A DNA stretch of 64,000 bases, from contig ML660203.1 in the NCBI GenBank assembly GCA_007570785.1, positions 9,389,183 to 9,453,182 on the forward strand. The letters are read 5' to 3'. Below, in pieces: positions 46,568-56,987 of this stretch. Made by a program: the position numbers and the translations under genes. The notes under the pieces are model-generated. The model had not been told where the DNA came from. It made no database searches and was given only the letters and a program-made list of their open reading frames with translations. Origin of the DNA: Antilocapra americana. Taxonomy: Eukaryota; Chordata; Mammalia; Artiodactyla; Antilocapridae. The stretch's first letter is position 1, and the number at the start of each line of letters is the position of its first letter.

Positions 46568-47035
46568 GTAAGTGGTTGGACCTATTGAGTTTTTGTCCCC
46601 ACAGTCATTTGTAGCTTTACAGATGTTCTTCTCACTCAGAGCATCTGCTGTTGGGTTTGAGGCAGGCTCCAGAATTTGGCAGCCTTACTCAGCCAGGCTC
46701 TCCAGCTGGTCCACATACCCTACCCTCGTTCTGATCAGGCCTGAGTCTGGGCTGAAAGAAGCAGGGAACCTGGCGCACCTTTCCTCACGCTGTGTAGCCT
46801 GTTCTCCAGCACCTTCTAATGTCGGCATGTGAAAGGCCACAGATAGCTCCTGGGGACCACCACCATCTTGTGAAACCCTCCCCCCAATCCCACCAAAGGC
46901 CACAGAGCTGTGGAAATGCCCTCCTGTGTCTGGATACAGAGTTCCACTTCAGCCCCTGCAGTGCTAGCTTTGTGAGAACAGGGCCACCAGTCACCGCTCC
47001 CCAGGGGCTCTTGCAGGAGGTTCTGATGTCCATAT

Positions 47036-47363
47036 TTGTTTTTATCTATTTATTTATTTATTATTTTTGGCTCTGCTGGGTGTCTGTTGCTGTACAGGCT
47101 TTTCTCTGTTTGTGGCTAGCAGGGGCTTGTCATTGCAGTGGCCTCTCTTGTTGCGGAGCACAGGCTCTAGGCACACAGACTTCAATAGTTGTGGCTAGCG
47201 GGCTCAGTAGTTGCAGCTCTCTGGCTTTGGAATGTGGACCCAGTAGTTGTGTCGCACAGGCTTAGGTGTTCTGTGGCATGTGGAATCATCCTAGACAAGG
47301 GGTTGAACCCCTGTCCCCTGTGTTGGCAGGTGGATTCGTTACCACTGAGCCACCAGGGAAGTC
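47036..47363 (-). repeat. CHR-type SINE, long form
   Basis: A T/A-rich reversed tail, then GTTGCTGTACAGGCTTTTC, GGAGCACAGGCTCTAGGC, GGCATGTGGAATCATCC, GAGCCACCAGGGAAGTCC. Confidence 0.85.
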
Positions 47364-47401
47364 CTCAATGTTGTGTGGGTTTTTAAAAAAAGAAAAGAAA
47401 G

Positions 47402-47520
47402 AAACTTTTTTTTTCGGTATTGGAGTAGAGCCAATTAATAATTTTGCGATAGTTTCAGATGAACAGCAAAGGGACTCAGCCATACATTCACCATATGTTT
47501 TGGTACCACCTTGTCACTAG
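47402..47520 (-). mobile_element. L1 3'UTR fragment, antisense
   Basis: TATTGGAGTAGAGCCAATTAATAATTTTG, GATAGTTTCAGATGAACAGC and GGGACTCAGCCATAC are reversed bovine L1 3'UTR. Confidence 0.75.
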
Positions 47521-48099
47521 CCTTTTCCTGTTACCAGCTACCTAAAAAGTCCAAACCAATGACTCGGATAAGCCTTAGGAAAGTGCTCACTGAGATAGCC
47601 AGACCCTTCTTAGAGATTACAGACTGTGTGACTTTGCAGTCAGAAACTTTGACTTTGACTCAGAAACTTTTCAGCAGCGTTTCTGAGTCATTTTCCACAT
47701 AGTAGTATTTGGGTGTGTACAAATTTGTCTCCACATCTCAGGTTTACATCCATTGAGTGACCTGACCTTTGACCTACAAGGCAAGAATGCCATTAACCTG
47801 AAGACACCCTCCTGAGCTGGGCATTAACCTGAAGACTCCCTTCTGGGTCCTGTGCAGAAGTAGGCCATGTGCATGTTTTTCAGACCTGAGGAGGGTGCAC
47901 AGCTGGCTTCTTCCTGGCAGACTCTCTTCTGCACTCAGTCAGCTCTTGGAGGAGCACTGGAGGCCGAGTTCCATCTCAGCCTTTCTGATCAGAGCTTGGT
48001 CCTGCTGGCACTCGGGAGAACAGCACTGGCAGTGCCTAGGCGCTCTGGAGACAAGCCACCCCATCACTTTCCAACTCTCTTAGGTTCTCCAAACCTGAT

Positions 48100-48240
48100 T
48101 TCCTCTTCCACAAAGTGCAGGGACAGCATTGCCTCCTTCCAGTTGAGAGGCAGTGAGCGTCATGTGTGATGATGCATGAAAAGATGCCTAGCGCAGAACT
48201 GAGCACGAGTGGAGGTTCAGGAAATGGTAGCCATAGCCAG
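48100..48240 (+). repeat. MIR-like 3' part
   Basis: GATGCATGAAAAGATGCCTAGC followed by AGAACTGAGCACGAGTGGAGG and CAGGAAATGG follows the MIR 3' half. Confidence 0.4.
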
Positions 48241-48297
48241 TCTTACTAGTTTAAAGTAACTAGAACTCCAGTTCCAGCCCCTCCTCCCACCTTTAAA

Positions 48298-48450
48298 ATT
48301 CATTTTTATTTATTTGGCTGCATTAGGTCTTAGTTGCGGCATGCAAACTCTTGGTTGTGGCTTGTGGGATCTAGTTTCCTGACCAGAGGTCAAACCCAGG
48401 ACCGCCACATTGGGAGCACAGAGTCTTAGCACTGGACCACCAGAAAATTC
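48298..48450 (-). repeat. CHR-type SINE
   Basis: TTTATTTATTTGGCTGCATTAGG, GGCTTGTGGGATCTAGTTTCC, GCACTGGACCACCAGAAAATTCCC. CCAGTTCCAGCC occurs near 48267 and near 48451, consistent with a target duplication. Confidence 0.85.
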
Positions 48451-48991
48451 CCCAGTTCCAGCCTTTAAGAGCAAAAAGCTGCATGCAGCCATTTCAGGAA
48501 AGGAGCTCATCACAGCTAAAGATCTGTCGTCCCCACTGACCCTGTTGTCAGAGAAAACAAGCATCAGCCAGGAGATACTTCCTGCCCGGGTCCAGTGTCA
48601 GGGGCCTCTGGCAAGGGTGCTACTTAATTACTCTGGCAAGCAGTCATTTAAAGCCAGTAATAGAGGCCGCTGACTTCATCTGTTTTCCTCTTCTGGGCTC
48701 CTAGGGGAAGGCCTGGAGCTGCGGCGGGCGAGAGGTTGATGGGAAGTGTCTCTGTGGGCTGTGTCTCAAGTGTGCACTGGGTTCTTCTCACTACCTGTGG
48801 GCATCTTTGGGTCCCTGCAGTTTTTTGCCCTCCTGCTGGGCCTGGCCCTGTGTTTTGTGGGTGGTGGAGCCTGCCCTGCGTAAAGTCCCCTGGAGAGTGT
48901 ATTTGGGTTTCAGGGCTGGGGTGAGGAGACCCTGGGGTTGGCCTGGTCCCTGACTGACCTCCCCCTCTCTGTCTGCCCCGCCTCGCCCCAG

Positions 48992-49116
48992 GGAGCACCC
49001 TATTTTCTTCATGTTCATCCAGATTGCCATCATCGCCATCTTCAAGTCCTACCCGACGGTGGGGGACGTGGCCCTCTACATGGCCTTCTTCCCCGTGTGG
49101 AACCATCTCTACAGAT
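48992..49116 (+). CDS. PIGU: PIGU internal exon (about residues 308-350)
   Basis: A 125-nt exon with one leading base, 41 codons and one trailing base. The acceptor is GCCTCGCCCCAG ending at 48991 and the donor is AGAT|GTGAGT at 49117. It is GC-rich and encodes [20 protein letters not shown], then [20 protein letters not shown] and YR. The PTVGD turn sits between two hydrophobic helices and is conserved in the family as I remember it. The upstream intron is 2,424 bp. A long open frame exists on the opposite strand here (48648-49298), but it has no family signal and is a by-product of the GC-rich coding sequence. Confidence 0.96.
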
Positions 49117-49274
49117 GTGAGTACCCCGACCTCACACCCTCTGGTACAGGTTTGTGTCACCTCGCCCTGGTGAGGGGTGGGGGTGGTTAGGAATGACAGG
49201 CATGCTTTTGGGCACCTGCTGTGCCAGCAGTGACATGAAGCACAATATCTGTCCCTCGGTGCTACACACAAGTG

Positions 49275-49500
49275 GTAAGAATAAAAAATAACCAGCATTT
49301 ATTGAGTGCTGACTCTGTACCTGGTCACTGTACACATTCTAAGAATGTTACTTGCATCAGCTCGTTTTATCTTCACACCAGACTTTGAGGAAAAGTATCC
49401 CCATTTGCAGATGAGAAAACTGAGGTACAGAAAGATAGAGTCCCTTGTTCAAGGGCACAAGACTGGTAAGTAGAAGGGCTGGCATTGGCATCCAAATGCA
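49275..49500 (-). repeat. MIR SINE
   Basis: Reversed MIR: CCAGCATTTATTGAGTGC, CCCATTTGCAGATGAGAAAACTGAGG, TTGTTCAAGGGCACAAGACTGG, AAGGGCTGGCATTGG. Confidence 0.8.
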
Positions 49501-49734
49501 GGAGCCTCCAGCCAGCACTGCCCGTTAGGGCTTTCTGTGATGATAGACACTGCCAGTCCAGTAGAGTAGCCACAAGTGTGACTGGGGAGCTGAATTTTTA
49601 ATCTAATTTAAAGAAGCCACACATGGCTAATGGCTGTCATGCTGGACAGTGTGGCTCTGAACTGTTTCCCCGTGCTGCACCACAGACAACAAATATGCCA
49701 CCATAGACTTCCTGCCTGCTGTGAAGACCCATTC

Positions 49735-49948
49735 GAGCTCTTCCTCCGAAGTCAGCCTAGTGCTGCTCTAGTTCTTTCTAGTATGTCCTGCTGTTGCCCT
49801 GAGTCAGGCTCTGTGTCCTCTGGGTTCTCTACACTATTTGTGGGCTCCCTAAGAGTAGCCTCATGACTCACTCACCTCTGTATCCCCAGAATCCAGGACT
49901 ACACCTGGTGACACACAGAACAACATAACAAATGTTCAAATGTTTGTG
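49735..49948 (+). repeat. L2 LINE 3' end
   Basis: TGTGGGCTCCCTAAGAGTAG, CACCTCTGTATCCCCAGAATCC and GTGACACACAGAACAACATAACAAATG follow the L2 3' terminus. It ends where an L1 fragment begins. Confidence 0.55.
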
Positions 49949-49954
49949 GATGGT

Positions 49955-50150
49955 TTTTTTTTTTTTTTTAATAGTTTTTATTGGAGTTTAGTTGATTTAT
50001 AATGTTGTGTTAGTTTCAGGTATATAGCAAAGTGGATCAATTATACTATACATACATCCACTCCTTTTTTAGATTCTTTTTTCATACAGGCTATTAGAGA
50101 GCTCCCTATTTTATCTATGGTAGTGTGGTGTATATGTCAGTCCCAGTCTC
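49955..50150 (-). mobile_element. L1 3'UTR fragment, antisense
   Basis: T-run, then TATTGGAGTTTAGTTGATTTATAATG, TTAGTTTCAGGTATATAGC, CATACATCCACTCC and AGCTCCCTATTTTATC: reversed bovine L1 3'UTR. Confidence 0.85.
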
Positions 50151-50709
50151 TGTGGATGGGATTTTTGGACCTGCCTAATAAAGAGGCCGTGCCAGTGGCC
50201 CAGCACCATCTGATTCTCTAAAACAGGAAAGGAGCTGCACAACTTTTCTTGCACAGCAGCAAACCCGGGATGGACAGGCTTCAGAGGAAATGTCTTTGTT
50301 GTTGTTTTGGGGCTGCTGAGTATCAACCAGGAAGTGAAACTGCTAGAAAGAAACCTGTCTATAGGAGTGGGCCTCTGAGCAGAGGTAAACAGGTGAGTGG
50401 GCAGGACAAGCAGGGCTGCTCCTCCAGGTGGGGCAGTGACCAGCCAGGCAGACCAGAAGCAGGAAGAGGCATCTTCTGCTTGTGGCATCCTCATTGAACA
50501 GACAAGAACCACCCAGTAGAGGGGTCTCAGAGTCAGCCGCTGGCCCCTTGGCAAGTCCCAAAGGCACAGGACATGTGATCATACCCCAGTTTGTGATGGG
50601 GTGAGTCTGGGGGACATTGGTCCTCTTTCACCTAAGATGGAGTTGCTCTGGCAGTCTCTCCCACAGAAGGTGTCTCCTTCAGGTGAGATCTTTCATCCCA
50701 TATTGCTAA

Positions 50710-50865
50710 ACAGAGTCTGGAGCCAGACAGTCTTGAGTCTGAATTCTGGCTTTCCCATTACTAGCAAGTCGTTTAACTTTTCTGAGTCTCCCATTTTTTC
50801 ATCTGTCAGAATATTTTTCAAGGGTGTTTGAGGTCTGAGAAAGAATAAATGTAAATAGTCCCATT
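50710..50865 (+). repeat. MIR SINE
   Basis: AGTCTGGAGCCAGACAGTC, GAATTCTGGCTTTCCC, AAGTCGTTTAACTTTTCTGAG and TTTTTCATCTGTC give the 5' half of MIR. Confidence 0.7.
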
Positions 50866-52371
50866 GTTATTATTAGTAGTATTAATTACACAGGGAGGTC
50901 TCCTGCATAGTGTCATGATCAAAGCTTCAGGCTTGATAAGCAGAGTCACTCAGAGTCATTGAAATAAACATATTTTTCAAAACTTGAACTATTTTATGCC
51001 CTCTGGGGTGATGAGGCACAAAAAATAAGGATGGGGTTTCCGGAAACCTGGATGAGCTAATAGAGGCTGTTGCTGGCTCACTGGGCAAGTTAAGCTTGTC
51101 TGAAGGGCCCGCAGACAGCGTTGGCTGCCAGGCGCAGCTCCTGCAGCAGAGCACGCTGAGACTTGGCGCGTCTGTTTGGGGCAAGACAACTATGAGTCAT
51201 TCTGTTTATCCAGGGCATCTTCAGCCTGGTCGTGTGGATATGTGAGTGGAGACTTTGAGGTCTTTACACCTAGGTTGAATACACTCAGACCTCTAATGTG
51301 TTTGAGAATTCAGTTTAGACGTGAGTTACCAGTGTCAGCATGCCTGCCTGCACCTTCACCGTTTTGTTTTCCTGTCCTACTCAGTGGGGAGGAGAGGCAT
51401 GTGGGCCCTCCCGTGAGGGCAGGTCCCAGATGCTGGGACTCTACGGAGTTTGGGGCCAGGATGAGTCACACAGACGCACAAGCACAAGCGCGGTGTTAGG
51501 GAACAGCCTGCTGGCAGGGCCCGTGCCAGCCTGCAGTGGTCGAGCTCAAAGAGCCAGTTACCAAAGGGCTGGATTTTGTGTGTGTGTGTGTCTTTCATTT
51601 TTTCTTTTTTTGTATTAACTATTATATACAGATAAAGGAATATTGATTTTAAAATATACATTCGTTATTTAAAAAAATACAATACATTTCCACGTGCCCA
51701 GCACCTAGTTTAAGAAACAGCACCATGACCTTTGAAGTCCCTAAATCCCTTCTGTGCCCCTCCCGATGGGACTGGATTCTTCCAGTAGAGTTTTATTTCT
51801 CAATGCCTGAGACTCAGAGAGGGAAAGTGACTTGCCTGAAGTTTCAGTTTGTCAGCGATGGAGCCAGAGATCCGAGGAAGTCACCCAGGGAACTTGGTGG
51901 GAAATCTGATCCCATCTGGCCCAGCACGGCGGATGAAGGGTCACCTGGTCACCCCTGATGTCTCCGACACATCGTGATGCTGGAACAGGCTGTCCTGTGC
52001 CCGGGTCCCTGGCTCCGTCTGCTCTGGCGTATAGCTGGCATCCTCAGGCCAGTCAGCAGCAAGAGTGAGTAGCGGCTCCACAGTCCTGCGAAGGTCACCA
52101 CAGGCCAGCAGCCGGTTGGGTGTGGTGACAGTTCCTCAGGCACAGGGAAAGCGCTGTCACAGCTTTTTGTGACAATTGCGCCAGGAGGTGCATGTGGACC
52201 TCTCTCAGTCTCCGAACTTGGTCACCTCCTTGTCACCCGCTCTAAAACACAGAGTGACTGGGGACGTGGAGCCAAGACCCACCTGGACTGTCAGACCACA
52301 GGAGTTTTATTTTAGAAATACTATGTATTCTTTTCAGCAAAATAATTACCCTGAAATCAGAAAGAACCACT

Positions 52372-52548
52372 GAATTACTTCCCTAGTGATCCAGTGCAAG
52401 GGACAGAGGTTTGATCCTTGGTAGGGGAACTAGGATCCATCCTTCGGGCGTACTGAGTCCAAGCACCTCAACTAGAGAGAAACCTGTTTGCTTCAGTGAA
52501 GACCCAATGCAGAAAAATAAATACTTTTTAAAAATTAAAAAAACCTCT
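52372..52548 (+). repeat. CHR-type SINE, degraded
   Basis: TTACTTCCCTAGTGATCCAG, GGTTTGATCCTTGGTAGGGG, GAAGACCCAATGCAG and an AAATAAATA tail. Confidence 0.7.
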
Positions 52549-52649
52549 GAACGTATTAGGAGTGTTTTGTTTTGTTTTTTAAAGAAAGAACCACTGAGAA
52601 AAGTATGTAAATAGTGATGAAGTGGAGGAATGGTAAATAGACGTGTCCT

Positions 52650-52852
52650 GGGCTTCCCTTTACCAGGCTCAGCTGGTAAAGAATCTGCCTGCAATGCTGG
52701 ACACCTGGGTTCAATCCCTGTGTTGGGAAGATCCCCGGGAGAAGGGAAAGGCTCCCCACTCCAGTATTCTGGCCTGGAGAATTCCACGGACTGTATAGTC
52801 CATGGGATCGTAAAGAGTCGGACACAACTGAGTAACCTTCCTTCACTTCACC
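52650..52852 (+). repeat. Bov-tA SINE
   Basis: GGGCTTCCCTTTACCAGGC, CAGCTGGTAAAGAATCTGCC, GGTTCAATCCCTGTGTTGGG, GAATTCCACGGACTGTATAG, GAGTCGGACACAACTGAG. Confidence 0.9.
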
Positions 52853-53387
52853 TCCTTTCTTGAGGTTGTAACTTCATTTAATAATAACTCTCAGTGCAGA
52901 CATCTTTCTCCCCAGACTTCTGTTTCTGGAACAAGACTGAGGCCTCAGAGTTCTCAGAGAGGCCTGAGTCAGGGCTTTCACCTCTCAGCTTTGAAAACCC
53001 AGAAGAGTGGAAATTTCAGATGAGAAGAGAGCACCTTGCAAGCCCTCCAAGCCAGTGTTTCCAAATCATGGGATTTCAGGAACCACTAGCATTTCAAAAA
53101 AATCCTGGTGACAGAGTTCCCAAATTTTTATTTTATTGAAGACACTAAAACAGTCAAGTACTGGCCATTTGTCTTGATTTTATAAAAGAAAGGACTTTTA
53201 AACAACAGCAGCCAGCAGCAAGACACCTGTAATTAACCAGAGAATGAAGCTTAAGTTGGAAACATTCAGCTCTAACAAGATCTTTGAGCTACCTTGGCCT
53301 GGTTATTCTCACTGTGACACTGACCAGCAAAGTCTCTGTTGCAGACCAGCATGGGCCTCTTCTTGGGCAAAGGTCTACCACTGTGAC

Positions 53388-53550
53388 TCAGTGGTTCACA
53401 GCTTTGGCTGCATATTGGAGTCACCAGGGAAGCTTTTAGAAACCAATATGGGTGCCTGGGCCCCACCCCTGTAGACTGGTTCACGTAGTATGGGTGGGGC
53501 TTCCCAGGTAAGTTCATTTTACAACCGGAATTGAGAACTTTGGCTGTAAT
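53388..53550 (+). mobile_element. MER5-type hAT element
   Basis: CAGTGGTTCACAGCTTTGGC at one end, GAGTCACCAGGGAAGC and GGGCCCCACCCCTG within, GAATTGAGAACTTTGGCTG at the other end: a MER5A-like non-autonomous hAT copy. Confidence 0.75.
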
Positions 53551-53917
53551 CCAGTCCCCTTAACAGTGCCTGAACCCCTAGTATATAGTATTTCAGCCAA
53601 GTTGTTGTACAGCTAAGAGGCCTTAAGGTTCAGGAGTTTCCCCATCTCTTAAATATCTCAGAACCCTGACTTTGGAGAAGGGATTTCCTGAAGGTCAGGA
53701 GCAGAGAGGGGAGGGGAGCCTCTATTGACTGATGCCTGCTGAGAATCAGACCTAAGCTTTTATTAATTGCTAAGTTTTTTTTAAGGTATTCTTCTAATTA
53801 ATTTTAAATGATATTATTTTATTTAAAAATACAATAAAATATAAAAATAGCATATAATCCTACTGTCAGATATCCCCTGTTGAATTAAAAGGGGGGGTGG
53901 GGAAATCACAATGGTAG

Positions 53918-54187
53918 GTCAGTGACCCCCCAACCTTTTTGGCACTAGGAACTGGTTTCATGGAAGACAACTTTTCCATAGATTGGGTGGGGAGGGATGG
54001 TTTGGGTTATATAGTATAGAATATATATATATTTTATATAGAATATGTAAATTACATATTATATAATTATATGTTATATATAATTATATATAATATATAA
54101 TAACGCATTACATTATTGTGCACTTTATTATATCAGCTCCACCTCAGCTCATCAGGCTTTAGACCCCAGAGTCTGCAGACCCCTGTG
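53918..54187. mobile_element. Non-autonomous DNA transposon with AT-rich insert
   Basis: Starts CAGTGACCCCCCAACC-like with TTTTTGGCACTAGGAACTGG and TGGAAGACAACTTTTCC, and ends GGCTTTAGACCCCAGAGTC and CAGACCCCTG, a known mammalian medium-reiteration element whose exact name I do not assign. Bases 54003-54113 are an almost pure A/T tract in the middle of it. Confidence 0.5.
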
Positions 54188-54189
54188 TT

Positions 54190-54715
54190 AGGCAGAATAA
54201 CACCCCCTCCTTGCTCCTGACAAATATGTCATCTCATCATCCCCAGAACCTGTGACTAGATCACCTTACATGACAGATGGCCTTCAGATGGGGAGAGTAT
54301 CCTAGATTATCCAGGTGGGCCCAGTGTAAGGGCACTCACAAGTGCCCTTAAGAGCAGAAGTAGAAGCAGGAGGGTACATGGCAGCCTCTATGTACCACTC
54401 AGCTTTGCTGTGAACCTAAAACTGCTCTAAAAACTAAAGTCCATTAAAAAAAAGTGGAAGAGAGAGGCAGAAGAGAAGGTCATAATGATATAACATGAGG
54501 AGGACTCAGTCCGACATTGCTGGTGGAAGATGGGAGTCCTGAGCCAGAAATGCCGGCAGCCTTTGGGTGCCGCAGAGGCCAGCAAGTGTATTCTCCCCTA
54601 GAGCCACCAGAGCTTGTGGACTTCCGTCCTCCCAGACTGTAAGACAATGCATTATATTGTTTAAGCCACTAAGTTTGTGATCATTTGTTACCATAGCAAT
54701 AGAAAACACACAATA
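54190..54715 (+). repeat. Ancient LTR-like mammalian repeat
   Basis: GGCAGAATAACACCCCCTCC, CCCCAGAACCTGTGACTAG, GATTATCCAGGTGGGCCC, ATTCTCCCCTAGAGCCACC, TTAAGCCACTAAGTTTGTG and TTTGTTACCATAGCAATAG are a familiar order of an old LTR-type repeat (ERVL/MaLR-like; name uncertain). No viral genes. Confidence 0.5.
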
Positions 54716-54837
54716 ATACATCCATGCTAGCTTTTCCACAACTTAATTCATGGAACACTGCATGAAGTAGGCATTTTAGCCCTATTTTAGAGATGGGGAA
54801 GCTGAGACTTTGAGAAACTTGCTGGCAGAGCAGGAAT

Positions 54838-55041
54838 TTTTAAAAAATTATTTATTTGGCTTTGTCGGGTCTCACTGCAGCTTGCCAGATCCTCGTGTGG
54901 TGCATGGGGGGCTTCTGAAAGCAGTACACGGGCTTGATTGCTCTGTGGCATGTGGGATCTTGGTTCCCCGACCATGGAGTGAACCCACATTCCCTGTATT
55001 GCAGGGCGGATTCTTAACCACTGGACCACCAGGACAGCCCC
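54838..55041 (-). repeat. CHR-type SINE
   Basis: ATTATTTATTTGGCTTTGTCGGG, GGCATGTGGGATCTTGGTTCCCC, ACCATGGAGTGAACCC, ACTGGACCACCAGGACAGCCC. Confidence 0.85.
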
Positions 55042-55788
55042 TAGAGTTTTAACCAAGGTCTCTCTGAGGTCTGTGCCCCACTATCAGGCCGCCTTTCCCC
55101 CAGTGGAACTCTGGCTGCCGGCCTGCCCACAGACCACTCTGTGTAGCTGGTCCTCCCAGAGGCTTCGGGGGAGCTTCTCCCTGGTGGGATTCGACGTTCC
55201 CTTAGGGAGTTGGGGGGATGATGGTAAAGAGGGAGGGTATCAAAAAAAGATCATCTAAGGAAGAGTGAGGGACATTTGAAAAGCAAGGCAGGGGACCTAG
55301 GATATGAACTGAGGAGAATGGAAAAGGTGTTTCCTAAGACGGGCTGTGGCACCCTGGAGACACTGAGGGGTTTGTGTTGCCATGTGTTATCTATGATCCA
55401 CCAAGGTCAGAAAGCACCCTGCTGGGGACCAGGAGGGGAGTACTCATGGACACCCAGGGATGGGGGTTTAAGTGCAGTGCCTTGCTGAAGTTCCGCTGCC
55501 CCTTGCAGTGCCCAGAGGCATTCACATTACTGACTGTAGCCAGCTGTCCCCAGAGTCGGAGGTGGAGTCCAAGTCCAGTAACTCCCACCAGCTTTGGGTG
55601 GGAGGAGCCATCACCGAGGGTCTGAGGTTGCGTCTTGTGTGTGTGCTTGTCTGAGTGTGTATGTGCTTATGTGTGTGTTGGGGTGGGGAAGCAGGGGTGT
55701 TCTGCCTTTGAGCTCCACCAGGCTATTCCTGGGCCTCTCTGTGCTGTGGGGCCATCACCGCAAGGGACCCAGAGAGAGTCAGAGCCAG

Positions 55789-55845
55789 GCTAACGGTGAC
55801 TGCGTGTCTTTGCAGTCCTGCTAACGGTGACCATCTTCTTTGCAG
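55789..55845 (+). promoter_or_regulatory. PIGU: Tandemly duplicated branch site and 3' splice site
   Basis: GCTAACGGTGAC occurs at 55789-55800 and again at 55820-55831. Each copy contains a CTAAC that matches the mammalian branch-site consensus, and each is followed 21-22 nt after the branch A by CTTTGCAG (AG at 55815 and at 55845). The two acceptors are exactly 30 nt apart. Use of the upstream one adds 10 codons ([10 protein letters not shown]) without a stop. The downstream copy has the better pyrimidine tract (CATCTTCTTTGCAG against TGCGTGTCTTTGCAG) and gives the standard PIGU protein, so it is probably dominant. Confidence 0.75.
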
Positions 55846-55988
55846 TTCTGCGAAACATATTTGTCCTTGCCTGCATCATCATCATCTGCTCCCTGCTCTT
55901 CCCTGTCCTGTGGCATCTCTGGATTTATGCAGGAAGTGCCAACTCCAACTTCTTTTATGCCATCACACTGACCTTCAACGTTGGGCAG
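55846..55988 (+). CDS. PIGU: PIGU internal exon (about residues 350-398), last coding exon seen
   Basis: A 143-nt exon with two leading bases and 47 codons, ending in phase 0. The main acceptor is CATCTTCTTTGCAG ending at 55845 and the donor is CAG|GTAAGA at 55989. It reads [19 protein letters not shown], a transmembrane helix, followed by [20 protein letters not shown] and ITLTFNVGQ, matching the C-terminal membrane region of PIGU. The split Phe codon pairs with the T left by the exon at 48992. A second acceptor lies exactly 30 nt upstream (AG at 55814-55815) and would extend the exon in frame. The open frame also continues 387 nt past the donor to a stop at 56376. The remaining part of the protein, about 37 residues, is not in the window. 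Confidence 0.96.
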
Positions 55989-56184
55989 GTAAGAGTCAAG
56001 GACAGCCAGGGACAGGGATTCATTTTGCAGCCTCAAACATTCCACCTGGGCCCTGGGTTCTGCCAACAGGTGTTTGGACGTGAACGAGGGGGGCAGTTCT
56101 TCCCCTCACGTAGCTCGAGGTCCTGTAGAGAACGTAGAGCAGTAAGAGCAGTGGGGGAACTGAACTTGACTAACGTTTCTTGCA

Positions 56185-56285
56185 TTGAATTCTCGCAGCA
56201 AGCCTGTGAGACTGTTATCCCCATTTTACAAATGGGAACCAAGGCTCACAGAGGTTGTCGATTGCCCAAGGTCACCGGAGGAGCC
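56185..56285 (-). repeat. MIR SINE fragment
   Basis: CTGTTATCCCCATTTTACAAATGGG, AGGCTCACAGAGGTTG, TTGCCCAAGGTCACCGG: reversed MIR core. Confidence 0.75.
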
Positions 56286-56372
56286 AAGAACCAAAATCAG
56301 GGAAGGCTTGGTGTATTGCCGATTCTGTTCACGGCACCAGTTGTCCCGCTGTATCTCACTGTGCACACTGCT

Positions 56373-56830
56373 CGTTGAACCCAGGGTAGACGGGGTGCAA
56401 GCTAAGAGGCTGGAAGATGCGAGGAGTCGTAGGAACTGTAGACACGTTTATTCTCTTCTGCCTGGCGCAGCAGGTGCAGCAGCAGCCGTAACATCACATA
56501 GCCCACTGGCTTTCCAGGTGGAGCTTGTATGTACTTATAGAACAGAAGTAGCCCATGGCCATGCGAATACCTTGTGATGCACATGAGCAGGGCTCTAAGT
56601 GAGCTCAGCTGTTATATCATCATTATTTACAAAACGTGGGGCAAGAGCAAGAGACCGTGGGGCGAGAGAGCCTGACCACACCTTCTTGGCTAGTTTGCTC
56701 TTCCCCTACACTCTGCTTTCCATGACTTCCTGGACTGCGGCCCCCAAAGTGAGAGGGGTTTGTGAGGGTGGGGTGGGGTGGGGAGGGGAGACTAAGGGGA
56801 GGGCAGCAGGAGCAAAGAGAAAGTCCTTAG
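56373..56830 (-). mobile_element. Possible LTR-like element
   Basis: Read on the minus strand, a pyrimidine-rich start, a TGATATAAC box, GGGCTATGTGATG and then AGAATAAACGTGTCTACAG (an AATAAA signal, rc of about 56438-56444) are arranged like promoter, R and polyadenylation signal of a retroviral LTR. No TG...CA ends or target duplication were fixed, so this is tentative. Confidence 0.35.
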
Positions 56831-56987
56831 GAGAGAAGTAGTTTGGTCTTGCTGTTGGGTACATCTGGGCACACACTGTGCAGTTGGGAGGAGCCAGAGA
56901 GGAGGCCACGGGGCATCCTAGAACGAGAAGGACCAGCATGGAACTCCAACCTTCCTCCGGCCTGGAGACAGCCTCTCCCTTGGGGCC

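Larger units (their letters stand above)
46568..48991 (+). other. PIGU: PIGU intron of 2,424 bp
   Basis: Repeats at 47036-47363, 47402-47520, about 48100-48240 and 48298-48450. The parts 46568-47035, 47520-48100 and 48450-48991 show nothing recognisable. The last of these is GC-rich and gives long but meaningless open frames on both strands. Confidence 0.8.
49117..55845 (+). other. PIGU: PIGU intron of 6,729 bp
   Basis: Repeats are listed separately. About 50150-50710, 50860-52370, 52855-53385, 53550-53915 and 55045-55788 show nothing definite apart from a short (TG)n at about 51577-51592 and a MIR-like scrap near 51800-51870. The 3' end carries the duplicated acceptor module. Confidence 0.8.

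Noticed and set aside
48648..49298. 216-codon open frame on the minus strand
   Set aside because: Antisense to the PIGU exon at 48992-49116 and its GC-rich flanks. Composition and lack of any family signal mark it as a shadow.
50111..50554. 147-codon minus-strand frame
   Set aside because: Starts in unique intron and ends in an L1 3'UTR fragment; no domain, no splice context.
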